Below, in pieces: positions 1 to 6,843 of a DNA stretch of 12,509 nucleotides; position 1 is the stretch's first letter, and every line of letters starts with the position of its first letter. The position numbers and the translations under genes are program-made. Where the stretch lies: the NCBI GenBank assembly GCA_903895515.1, contig CAITUB010000248.1:1-12509 (forward strand), in the 5' to 3' direction. Origin of the DNA: an uncultured Acidimicrobium sp. (GTDB lineage Bacteria; Actinomycetota; Acidimicrobiia; Acidimicrobiales; Ilumatobacteraceae). The notes under the pieces were generated by a model, which was not told where the DNA came from, did not search any database, and was given only the letters and a program-made list of their open reading frames with translations.

Positions 1-1332
1 ACGGCAAAAGAAATTCAAGACTTCGGAAATGATTTTGGTTGGCCAATAGCAATTAAAGCTGCATTCGGTGGCGGCGGACGCGGCATGAAAGTGGTGCAGT
101 CTGCAGACCAGGTGCAAGAAGCCATGGACTCTGCACAACGCGAGTCGAAAGCATTCTTTGGTCGCGATGAAATTTATGTTGAGCGCTACCTCACCTGGCC
201 GCGCCACATTGAAGTTCAACTCGTTGGTGACAAGCATGGCAACGTGGTGTGGGTGTCAACTCGAGACTGCTCGGCACAACGTCGTCACCAAAAACTGATT
301 GAAGAAGCACCTGCACCAGGACTACCTGACGGCGTTGAAGAAGCAATGGGCGAAGCAGCCGTGAAGGCCGCCAAAGCAGTTGGCTACTACAACGCAGGAA
401 CCGTTGAATTCATTTACCAAGACGATGACTTCTTCTTCCTCGAAATGAATACGCGTTTGCAGGTTGAACACCCGGTTACCGAAGTGATTACGGGAATCGA
501 TTTGGTTGAATGGCAAATTCGTGTTGCCAGTGGCGAGAAGTTGCCAATGACGCAGAAGCAAGTTGCAGCGCGTCGCAACGGACACGGCATTGAAGTTCGC
601 ATTAACGCAGAAAACCCAACGGCTGGAAAATTCCTTCCATCACCTGGAACGATTACCAAGCTGACAACGCCAGACGGTTTCGGAACACGTTTCGACGGTG
701 GCTACGAAGCCGGCGACACCGTAAGCCAGTACTACGACAACTTGGTTGGCAAGTTGATTGTGTGGGGCAAAGACCGCGACACCGCAATTGCTCGCACCAT
801 TCGCGCACTGGATGAAATGGTCATCGAAGGCGTGCACACCACTATTCCTGCAGACCTCGCAATTCTTCGTCACCCAGACTTCTCTGCTGTTACGCACAGC
901 ACCAAGTGGGTGGAAGAAACACTCGACTTGTCGGGCATGGTGAGCACCACAGGCGGCACCGCAACAAACGATGAAGGTCTTGTAGAACGCGCCACCACCA
1001 TTGAAGTGAATGGCAAGCGCTTCGACGTGAAGATGTGGGTGCCAGAGTTTGCAAGCGGCCCAGTGAAGAAGTCCAACAAGCCAACACGTGGCTCTGGCGG
1101 CTCGGGTGGATCTGCAAATAGCGGCGAAGTTGCTGCACCAATGCAGGGCACCATCGTGAAAGTTTCCGTTGAAGTTGGCCAGGAAGTTGCGGTCGGCGAT
1201 TCGGTAGTAGTGCTTGAAGCAATGAAGATGGAAAACCAGATCACTGCTGAAAAGGCAGGAAAAGTCACCAAAGTCAACGTAAAAGTTGGCGACAAGGTGG
1301 GTTCTGGCGACATCCTCGTCGTAATTGAATAA
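1..1332 (+). CDS. Acyl-CoA carboxylase alpha subunit (biotin carboxylase + BCCP), 5'-truncated
   Basis: Partial gene: the frame is open from base 1 to TAA at 1330-1332 (443 residues visible). It carboxylates its own biotin using ATP and bicarbonate; a separate carboxyltransferase beta subunit then passes the carboxyl to acetyl- or propionyl-CoA. Visible in order: the ATP-grasp glycine loop GGGGRG at window residues 23-28; K98; the metal/bicarbonate cluster E148, N150, R152, E156. These align with E. coli AccC K238, E288, N290, R292 and E296 at a constant offset of 140, so about 140 N-terminal residues lie upstream and the full protein would be about 580 residues, usual for actinobacterial fused alpha chains. 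A Gly/Ser linker near residues 363-375 leads to a biotinyl domain with EAMKMEN; the biotinylated lysine is codon 1225-1227. Substrate cannot be read from this subunit. The methylmalonyl-CoA mutase 3 kb away makes propionyl-CoA plausible. Confidence 0.95.
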   Translation, partial: TAKEIQDFGNDFGWPIAIKAAFGGGGRGMKVVQSADQVQEAMDSAQRESKAFFGRDEIYVERYLTWPRHIEVQLVGDKHGNVVWVSTRDCSAQRRHQKLIEEAPAPGLPDGVEEAMGEAAVKAAKAVGYYNAGTVEFIYQDDDFFFLEMNTRLQVEHPVTEVITGIDLVEWQIRVASGEKLPMTQKQVAARRNGHGIEVRINAENPTAGKFLPSPGTITKLTTPDGFGTRFDGGYEAGDTVSQYYDNLVGKLIVWGKDRDTAIARTIRALDEMVIEGVHTTIPADLAILRHPDFSAVTHSTKWVEETLDLSGMVSTTGGTATNDEGLVERATTIEVNGKRFDVKMWVPEFASGPVKKSNKPTRGSGGSGGSANSGEVAAPMQGTIVKVSVEVGQEVAVGDSVVVLEAMKMENQITAEKAGKVTKVNVKVGDKVGSGDILVVIE

Positions 1333-1353
1333 GCACTAATCCAGCCGCGCGAC

Positions 1354-1359
1354 TAGTTT
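1354..1359 (+). promoter_or_regulatory. Putative -10 element of lysS (TAGTTT), leaderless geometry
   Basis: TAGTTT is followed by six bases and then GTG at 1366. This is the same TANNNT-N6-start spacing seen before the nitroreductase, mutase and aldolase genes. No convincing -35 lies 16-18 bases upstream, and the choice among several in-frame GTG codons is partly post hoc. If real, it places transcription start on the initiation codon and favours 1366 over 1360, because 1360 directly abuts the hexamer. Confidence 0.45.
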
Positions 1360-1365
1360 GTGTGC

Positions 1366-2895
1366 GTGACAAGCGTGCCTGACAACGAGGAAATTGCCCC
1401 AACGCCAGAGGCTGCAGCAAGTGGACTGGCAGCCGAGCGCACTCGCCGCTTAGACCGCATAGACGCCATGCGCGCAGCGGGCGTAAACCCGTACCCGTAC
1501 CGTTTCGATCGCACACACACTCTTGGCGAAATTCGCGAACAGCATGGCCATCTTGAAGCGGGCACTGAAACCGAAACGCGTGTCACCGTTGCTGGTCGAA
1601 TTTTGTTGAAGCGCGACCAGGGCAAACTTATTTTCTGCACCATTCGCGACCGCGCAGCAGACATTCAGTTGTTTATTTCGAAGTCAGTTGTTGGCGACAC
1701 CGAGTTTGACGAAATAAACGAACTCGACCTTGGTGATTGGGTTGGCGTTACCGGTTTAGTGATGACCACGCGTAAAGGCGAACTGTCCATCAAAGTAGAA
1801 AACGCACAGCTGTTGTCAAAGGCAGTGCGACCACTTCCCGACAAGTGGCATGGACTGACCGACGTAGACACGCGCTACCGCCAGCGCTACGCCGACCTGA
1901 TTATTAACGAAGAGGCACGACGCACATTCGAAATTCGCCATGCAACTATTGCCAGCTTCCGCAAGACACTGCATGACAACAAGTTCATTGAAGTGGAAAC
2001 ACCAGTGCTGCACATGGAAGCAGGCGGAGCGCATGCTCGCCCATTCCTCACGCACCACAACACGCTCGATATGCAGTTGTTCTTGCGCATTGCTCTTGAG
2101 TTACACCTAAAGCGCCTCATTGTTGGCGGCATGGAACGTGTGTTTGAAATTGGCCGCGTATTCCGCAACGAAGGAATTTCTACGCGCCACAACCCTGAGT
2201 TCACCATGATGGAGAGCTACCAAGCATTTGGTGACTACACCGAAGTTATGGCACTCACCGAAGAGTTAATTACCAATGCATCGCGTGATGCGCGCGGAAC
2301 CACCACCGTGGTGATTCAAGGCAACGAATTCGACTTGGCACAACCATGGCGCAAAGCCCGCATGATCGACTTGGCAAGCGATGCAACTGGTGTGACGCTG
2401 CACCCGTCGATGGACGTTGCCGCAGTGCGCGACGTTGCTGCCAAGCACAAAATTAAGTGCGAAAAGCATTGGGGTTCTGGCCGCGTGATTGAAGAGATCT
2501 TCGCCGAGTTGTGCGAAAAAGATTTGATCAACCCAACGTTTGTTACACAACACCCTGTTGAAATTTCGCCGCTCGCTCGTCAAGACCGCGACGACCCGCA
2601 CCTCACCGAACGCTTCGAGTTGTTTATTGGTGGTCGCGAAATTGCGAACGGTTACAGCGAGTTGAACGACCCAATTGAACAGCGCAAGCGCTTTGAAGAC
2701 GAGCAGTTGGCAAAAGAAGCTGGCGACAACGAAGCAGGCAGTTTGGACGAGGACTACCTACGCGCACTCGAGTTCGGTATGCCTCCAACTGCAGGCCTTG
2801 GCATTGGTATTGACCGCTTGGTCATGTTGCTCAGTGATGCCGGCTCTATTAAAGACGTGATCTTGTTCCCTACCCTTCGACCAGAGGCAAAATAA
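1366..2895 (+). CDS. lysS: Lysyl-tRNA synthetase, class II
   Basis: Charges tRNA-Lys with lysine in the cytoplasm. An N-terminal OB-fold anticodon-binding domain (about residues 55-150, containing VTVAGRIL) is followed by the class II catalytic core. Motif 1 surrounds the IEVETPVL segment, motif 2 is FRNEGIS..HNPEFTMMESY with R267, and motif 3 is GLGIGIDRL with R484. At 509 residues it matches bacterial LysS and is too long for the truncated EpmA/GenX paralogue, which lacks the OB fold. I chose GTG 1366 from its position six bases after TAGTTT; GTG 1360 (two residues longer) and GTG 1375 are alternatives, and no Shine-Dalgarno helps to decide. The gap to the carboxylase gene is 33 bases. dapD starts two bases after the stop, so the two are probably cotranscribed. 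Confidence 0.96.
   Translation: MTSVPDNEEIAPTPEAAASGLAAERTRRLDRIDAMRAAGVNPYPYRFDRTHTLGEIREQHGHLEAGTETETRVTVAGRILLKRDQGKLIFCTIRDRAADIQLFISKSVVGDTEFDEINELDLGDWVGVTGLVMTTRKGELSIKVENAQLLSKAVRPLPDKWHGLTDVDTRYRQRYADLIINEEARRTFEIRHATIASFRKTLHDNKFIEVETPVLHMEAGGAHARPFLTHHNTLDMQLFLRIALELHLKRLIVGGMERVFEIGRVFRNEGISTRHNPEFTMMESYQAFGDYTEVMALTEELITNASRDARGTTTVVIQGNEFDLAQPWRKARMIDLASDATGVTLHPSMDVAAVRDVAAKHKIKCEKHWGSGRVIEEIFAELCEKDLINPTFVTQHPVEISPLARQDRDDPHLTERFELFIGGREIANGYSELNDPIEQRKRFEDEQLAKEAGDNEAGSLDEDYLRALEFGMPPTAGLGIGIDRLVMLLSDAGSIKDVILFPTLRPEAK
2884..2887 (+). promoter_or_regulatory. Ribosome binding site of dapD (GAGG) inside the lysS 3' end
   Basis: GAGG lies ten bases before ATG 2898, within the last codons of lysS. 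There is no TANNNT at the leaderless position here. This fits an internal operon gene translated from the lysS message. Confidence 0.5.
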
Positions 2896-2897
2896 CG

Positions 2898-3818
2898 ATG
2901 AGCACAACACAGGCATGGGGCGTAGGCATTGCAACTGTTGCGGCTGACGGCACCACACTCGACACCTACTTCCGTCACCTCGGGCTAGGCGAAGCAGTTC
3001 CTGCTGGAACGCCAACCGAATCGCAAACCCACACCGACCCGCGCCGTGGAGTTTCACTTGTTCCTGCTTCACTAGTTATTGACACCACCGCAGCACCAAC
3101 GAGTGCCAGCGATGTGTACTTGCGTTTGCATTTGCTGTCGCACCGACATGTAAAGCCGCGCACAGTGAATTTGGATGGCGCATTTGGCTTGCTTGCCAAC
3201 GTTGCCTGGACATCCATTGGTCCTGTTGCACTCGATGCTCTTGAAGACGTGCGCTACAACCAACTGAAGCAAGGTTTGCAACTAGTTGTCAATGGCGTTG
3301 ACAAGTTTCCACGCATGACCGACTACGTCGTGCCAAGTGGCGTGCGCATTGCCGATGCAAGCCGTGTTCGCTTAGGCGCTCACCTTGCAAGTGGCACCAC
3401 CGTGATGCACGAAGGTTTCTGCAACTTCAATGCGGGAACACTTGGTGCTTCGATGGTGGAAGGCCGAATTTCTGCAGGCGTGATAGTTGGCGATGGTTCC
3501 GACATTGGTGGCGGAGCATCAATTATGGGCACGTTGTCGGGTGGCGGAAAAGAAATGGTCACTGTTGGCGAAAAGTGCTTGCTTGGTGCCAACAGCGGTC
3601 TTGGAATTTCGCTTGGCAACAACTGCATTATTGAAGCCGGCCTGTATGTAACGGCTGGAACGCAAGTGAAACTTCCAGACGGAGAAACTGTGAAGGCACG
3701 CGAACTTTCTGGTGCAAACGACATTCTCTTCCGTCGCAACAGCCTGACGGGTGCAGTTGAAGTGGTGCAGCGCACCGGCAGCTGGGGCGGGCTAAACGCC
3801 GCTTTGCACAAGAACTAG
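2898..3818 (+). CDS. dapD: Tetrahydrodipicolinate N-succinyltransferase, actinobacterial type
   Basis: Transfers succinyl from succinyl-CoA to tetrahydrodipicolinate in the succinylase branch of the diaminopimelate/lysine pathway, which supplies meso-DAP for peptidoglycan as well as lysine. The protein has 306 residues. The N-terminal half (WGVGIATV...) and the left-handed beta-helix resemble Mycobacterium tuberculosis DapD (Rv1201c, 317 residues) rather than the shorter E. coli enzyme. The helix carries MVEGRISAG with E188, the residue I align with the proposed catalytic acid E199 of the M. tuberculosis enzyme. Next come GGGASIMGTLSGGGK (residues 204-218), LLGANSGLGISLG (228-240) and the C-terminal ARELSG...FRRNS segment. 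ATG 2898 is two bases after the lysS stop and has GAGG ten bases upstream. Pairing with lysS links lysine supply with its use. Confidence 0.95.
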   Translation: MSTTQAWGVGIATVAADGTTLDTYFRHLGLGEAVPAGTPTESQTHTDPRRGVSLVPASLVIDTTAAPTSASDVYLRLHLLSHRHVKPRTVNLDGAFGLLANVAWTSIGPVALDALEDVRYNQLKQGLQLVVNGVDKFPRMTDYVVPSGVRIADASRVRLGAHLASGTTVMHEGFCNFNAGTLGASMVEGRISAGVIVGDGSDIGGGASIMGTLSGGGKEMVTVGEKCLLGANSGLGISLGNNCIIEAGLYVTAGTQVKLPDGETVKARELSGANDILFRRNSLTGAVEVVQRTGSWGGLNAALHKN

Positions 3819-3821
3819 CAA

Positions 3822-3827
3822 TAGTCT
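3822..3827 (+). promoter_or_regulatory. Putative -10 element (TAGTCT) of the nitroreductase gene, leaderless
   Basis: TAGTCT is followed by exactly six bases and then ATG 3834, so the predicted +1 is the A of the start codon. It lies in the 15-base gap after dapD. I see no good -35 at 16-18 bases. The geometry supports the first ATG of the tandem ATGATG as start. Confidence 0.5.
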
Positions 3828-3833
3828 GTCGCC

Positions 3834-4388
3834 ATGATGTTTGATGATTTCCGCAAGTTAGTGATTGCGCGCCGCACGCAATTGATGATGGACCTCGAGC
3901 GCGAGGTGGACATGGACTTGATTAACAAGTTGTGCGATGTTGCAGCATGGGCTCCAAATCATCAACTCACTTGGCCGTGGGTGTTCGGAGTGTTTACGGG
4001 CGAATCTCGCCGTGCACTTGGTGACGCAACTGCCGAGGCGATGCAACGCCACGGCGACACCGAAATGAAGGTGACCAAAACGCGTACCAAGTATTTGCGC
4101 GCACCAGTGATTGTTGTCGTTGGCACCTTGCAAGGCGAATCTGAATTACAAACCGAAGAAAACCGCGATGCAGTTTCTGCAGGAATTCAAAATATGTTGC
4201 TTGGCGCCACCGCAATGTGCCTTGGCAGTTTTTGGTCCAGTTGCCCGAAGGGCGCTAATGACGATGTAGCGAAGCATTGTGGATGGCCTGAGGGCACACA
4301 CATCACGGCCATGTTGTACTTGGGTTGGCCGAATCGCGACATTCCCGACCGCGAACGCCCTGCGCCCGCAATTACCTACTTCAACTAA
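3834..4388 (+). CDS. Nitroreductase family flavoprotein (YdjA-like)
   Basis: Small FMN-dependent oxidoreductase of the nitroreductase superfamily. These enzymes use NAD(P)H to reduce nitro compounds, quinones or other acceptors; the natural substrate here is unknown. At 184 residues it is close to E. coli YdjA (183) and shares its layout: an N-terminal basic RR-T segment (residues 13-15) for FMN phosphate, APNH at 40-43 (APDH in YdjA), a central RAPVIVVV strand (89-96), the AGIQNMLLGATAMCLGSFW helix-loop (116-134), and a C-terminal LYLGWP...PAPAITYF. The start is the first ATG of a tandem pair, chosen from the TAGTCT hexamer upstream; no Shine-Dalgarno is visible. It lies 15 bases after dapD, so readthrough from lysS-dapD is also possible. 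Its TAA directly abuts the stop of the convergent mutase gene. Confidence 0.88.
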   Translation: MMFDDFRKLVIARRTQLMMDLEREVDMDLINKLCDVAAWAPNHQLTWPWVFGVFTGESRRALGDATAEAMQRHGDTEMKVTKTRTKYLRAPVIVVVGTLQGESELQTEENRDAVSAGIQNMLLGATAMCLGSFWSSCPKGANDDVAKHCGWPEGTHITAMLYLGWPNRDIPDRERPAPAITYFN

Positions 4389-5975
4389 TCAGCCTGGGCG
4401 GTACACGCCAAAAACGTCGCGCAATGCGTCGCTTACTTCACCAAGCGTTGCGCTTGCTCGTAAAGCTTCTTTCATTGGATGCAACACGTTGCCCGTGCCC
4501 TTCGCGGCTTCGCGCAAGGCTTCAAGCTTCGCTGCAACCAATGCCATGTCGCGGTTGGCCTTGTACTTCGTAAGGCGGTCGACCTGACCTTGTTCCAAAC
4601 CAGGAATTGGCGGTGTAATTTTTGGCTCTGGCTCATTGTCAACCGTGAACTTATTGACACCAACCAACACGCGAGTCTGATCGTCGATCGACTTCGTGTA
4701 GCTGTAGGCGGCTTCTTCAATTTCGTCCATTTGGAAGCCGGCTTCAATGGCTTGCACTGCCCCGCCCATTTCGTCGATGCGCGCAATGTATTCGTATGCC
4801 AGGCGCTCAACTTCATTTGTCAGCGATTCGACAAAGTACGAACCAGCAAGTGGGTCTGGTGTGTCGGTTACTCCGCTTTCATAACCAATGATCTGCTGCG
4901 TGCGCAATGCAATACGAGCAGCTTCTTCGGTTGGCAGGCTGAGCGCTTCGTCGTACCCGTTGGTGTGCAAGCTTTGCGTTCCACCCAACACTGCAGCCAT
5001 GCTTTGCACGGCTACGCGCACCACATTGTTCAGCGGTTGCTGCGCAGTAAGAGTTGAGCCACCAGTTTGTGTGTGGAAGCGCATCAGCTTGCTTGCTTCC
5101 TTCTTGGCACCAAAACGATTGGTCATGATGTCGTGCCACATGCGGCGGCTAGCGCGGAACTTTGCCACTTCTTCGAAGAAGTTGTTGTGGCCGTTCCAGA
5201 AGAAGCTGAGGCGTGGACCAATGTCGTCCACATCGAGACCTGCATCAATTGCTGCCTGCACATATGCAATGGCGTTTGACAACGTGAATGCGAGCTCTTG
5301 CACCGCGGTGCTTCCTGCTTCGCGAATGTGATAACCGGAAATGGAAATGGTGTTCCACTTTGGAACATTCTTTGAGCAGTATTCAAAAATGTTGGTGATG
5401 ATGCGCATTGAAGGCTTCGGGGGGTACACGTACGTTCCGCGCGCGATGTATTCCTTCAACAGGTCGTTCTGAATGGTGCCGCTAATTGCCGTACTTGGCA
5501 CGCCACGCTCTTCTGCAACCAACTCGTACATCAACAACAAAATTGCTGCTGTTGAGTTGATGGTCATCGATGTGGTCACTTTGTCGAGCGGCAAGTCGGC
5601 AAGCAGTGTGCGCATGTCGTCGAGTGAGTCAATTGCAACGCCAACTTTTCCAACTTCGCCAGCCGAACGCGCGTGATCGCTGTCGTAACCCATTTGTGTT
5701 GGCAAGTCGAATGCACAACTGAGTCCTGTTTGACCAGCCTCGAGCAAAAACTTAAATCGCTGGTTGGTGTCTGCGGCACTGCCGAAGCCTGCGTATTGAC
5801 GCATGGTCCACAATCGGTCGCGGTGCATGGTTGGGTAAATGCCGCGGGTGTATGGCTGCTGGCCTGGAGCACCAAGTGCCGTTGTCGGGTCGAATGAGCC
5901 CAGCGATTCCGCGGTGTACAACGGGTTAATGGTGATGCCGGAGTCGGTCTGGCGCTCAGAAGGGGTTTCAGCCAT
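4389..5975 (-). CDS. Methylmalonyl-CoA mutase large subunit, catalytic domain only
   Basis: Adenosylcobalamin-dependent acyl-CoA mutase, expected to interconvert (R)-methylmalonyl-CoA and succinyl-CoA. Its 528 residues contain the TIM-barrel substrate domain but no cobalamin-binding domain: no DxHxxG motif follows the barrel. A separate small B12-binding subunit, as in archaeal and some bacterial split mutases, is therefore needed and is not in this window. Y61 (RQYAGF), R179 (IARGTYVYPP) and H216 (SISGYH) match Y89, R207 and H244 of the Propionibacterium enzyme at identical spacing. Tyr plus Arg argues against isobutyryl-CoA mutase (Phe/Gln) and 2-hydroxyisobutyryl-CoA mutase (Ile/Gln). Ethylmalonyl-CoA mutase, which also binds a dicarboxylic acyl-CoA, is not excluded. 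The start ATG (5973-5975) lies six bases from a TAACCT hexamer. Product succinyl-CoA feeds the TCA cycle and is also the DapD donor. Confidence 0.93.
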   Translation of the reverse strand: MAETPSERQTDSGITINPLYTAESLGSFDPTTALGAPGQQPYTRGIYPTMHRDRLWTMRQYAGFGSAADTNQRFKFLLEAGQTGLSCAFDLPTQMGYDSDHARSAGEVGKVGVAIDSLDDMRTLLADLPLDKVTTSMTINSTAAILLLMYELVAEERGVPSTAISGTIQNDLLKEYIARGTYVYPPKPSMRIITNIFEYCSKNVPKWNTISISGYHIREAGSTAVQELAFTLSNAIAYVQAAIDAGLDVDDIGPRLSFFWNGHNNFFEEVAKFRASRRMWHDIMTNRFGAKKEASKLMRFHTQTGGSTLTAQQPLNNVVRVAVQSMAAVLGGTQSLHTNGYDEALSLPTEEAARIALRTQQIIGYESGVTDTPDPLAGSYFVESLTNEVERLAYEYIARIDEMGGAVQAIEAGFQMDEIEEAAYSYTKSIDDQTRVLVGVNKFTVDNEPEPKITPPIPGLEQGQVDRLTKYKANRDMALVAAKLEALREAAKGTGNVLHPMKEALRASATLGEVSDALRDVFGVYRPG

Positions 5976-5981
5976 GGGTCT

Positions 5982-6010
5982 AGGTTACGAGATTGAGCCC
6001 AAATTGTCGC
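5982..6010 (-). promoter_or_regulatory. Promoter of the methylmalonyl-CoA mutase gene, leaderless
   Basis: Read on the minus strand: -35-like GCGACA (6010-6005), a 17-base spacer, -10-like TAACCT (5987-5982), six bases, then ATG at 5975. The predicted +1 coincides with the A of the start codon. GCGACA matches TTGACA at four of six positions. It overlaps the opposing aldolase promoter. Confidence 0.6.
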
Positions 6011-6021
6011 ATGGCTAGCCT
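5993..6021 (+). promoter_or_regulatory. Promoter of the class II aldolase gene, leaderless
   Basis: TTGAGC (5993-5998), a 17-base spacer, TAGCCT (6016-6021), then six bases to ATG 6028. Both hexamers and the spacing fit a housekeeping sigma-70 promoter with transcription starting at the initiation codon. It shares bases 5993-6010 with the divergent mutase promoter. Confidence 0.62.
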
Positions 6022-6027
6022 TGCCAT

Positions 6028-6843
6028 ATGACCGCAACCGAGAACAGCACCCGCATGATTGACGGAGTCGAATTGAAGCCGCGCGAAGTGGCAGCAATTG
6101 GTCGCCCAAAATACGACTCCATTGAAGATGAGCGCCGTGCACGCAAAGTTGGGCTTGCCGCTTCACTTCGCGTATTTGGTCGACTTGGTTACGGCGAAGG
6201 CGTTGCAGGACACATCACTGCACGCGACCCAGAATTTACTGACTGCTTTTGGGTGAACCCGTTTGGCAAAAGTTTCCGTCACATGAAAACCAGTGACTTG
6301 ATTTTGGTGAACCACGATGGCGAAGTGGTGTACGGAACACAGCCGGTAAACCGCGCGGCGTTTGTATTGCACGCAGCAATTCACAAAGCTCGACCAGATG
6401 TGATTGGTGCTGCACATGCACACTCCACATACGGCAAAGCATGGTCATCGCTTGGTCGCAAACTAGACCCGATTACACAAGACGCATGCATTTTCTACGA
6501 AGACCACACCGTCATTGCAGAACAAGGTGGCAAAGTGGTGTTCGAAGTTGCCGCTGGCGAAGAATTTGCTTCACTCTTCCCAACTGGCAAAGCAGCCATT
6601 CACCAAAACCACGGCTTGTTTACCGTTGGCACCACGGTTGAAGCAGCGGCATTTTGGTTCATCACCATGGACCGCAGTTGCCAAGCACAGTTGCTTGCAG
6701 AAGCAGCGGGAACGCCGAAGCTCATTGATCATGATTCCGCGATGTACACACAGCAGCTCACCGGTTTCGCCGATGCAGGCTGGTTCCAGTTTCAACCGCT
6801 GTTCCAAGAAATTTGCGCAACAGATCCTGACCTGTTCGATTGA
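6028..6843 (+). CDS. Class II aldolase/adducin family protein
   Basis: Cytoplasmic protein of the zinc-dependent class II aldolase/adducin fold (271 residues); substrate unknown. The core runs from about residue 40 to 230: GEGVAGHITARDP (56-68), VNPFGKSF (76-83), then zinc ligands H130 and H132 in HAHS and H195 in QNHG, matching H92, H94 and H155 of E. coli fuculose-phosphate aldolase. The position of the FucA catalytic glutamate E73 is alanine here (A111, 19 residues before H130, the same spacing as E73 to H92). I recall the same AxF...HxAIH-ARPDV pattern in other bacterial and fungal adducin-like members, so loss of the glutamate seems subfamily-wide. An ordinary sugar-phosphate aldolase role is thus doubtful. 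The leaderless promoter supports ATG 6028. The gene overlaps the following permease gene by four bases, suggesting cotranscription. Confidence 0.88.
   Translation: MTATENSTRMIDGVELKPREVAAIGRPKYDSIEDERRARKVGLAASLRVFGRLGYGEGVAGHITARDPEFTDCFWVNPFGKSFRHMKTSDLILVNHDGEVVYGTQPVNRAAFVLHAAIHKARPDVIGAAHAHSTYGKAWSSLGRKLDPITQDACIFYEDHTVIAEQGGKVVFEVAAGEEFASLFPTGKAAIHQNHGLFTVGTTVEAAAFWFITMDRSCQAQLLAEAAGTPKLIDHDSAMYTQQLTGFADAGWFQFQPLFQEICATDPDLFD

Noticed and set aside
870..1313. Long antisense open frame opposite the carboxylase gene
   Set aside because: It mirrors strongly coding DNA (biotinyl domain and linker), has Ser/Thr/Pro-rich composition typical of shadow frames, and has no recognisable family or ribosome binding site.
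1325..1330. TTGAAT as -35 for lysS
   Set aside because: The spacer to TAGTTT would be 23 bases, too long for a sigma-70 promoter.
1366..2895. LysS paralogue such as EpmA/GenX or a LysX fusion
   Set aside because: The OB fold is present, excluding EpmA, and there is no N-terminal membrane domain as in LysX; length and motifs fit ordinary LysS.
4396..4416. GGCG-GTACA-CGCC hairpin followed by AAAAA as a terminator of the nitroreductase gene
   Set aside because: The A-run follows the stem on the plus strand and would precede it as T on the minus strand, so neither strand has stem-then-T-run. It is also inside the mutase coding sequence.
4479..5057. 192-codon plus-strand frame opposite the mutase gene
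   Set aside because: The minus-strand mutase is unambiguous here and conserved throughout; the opposite frame has no recognisable motif.
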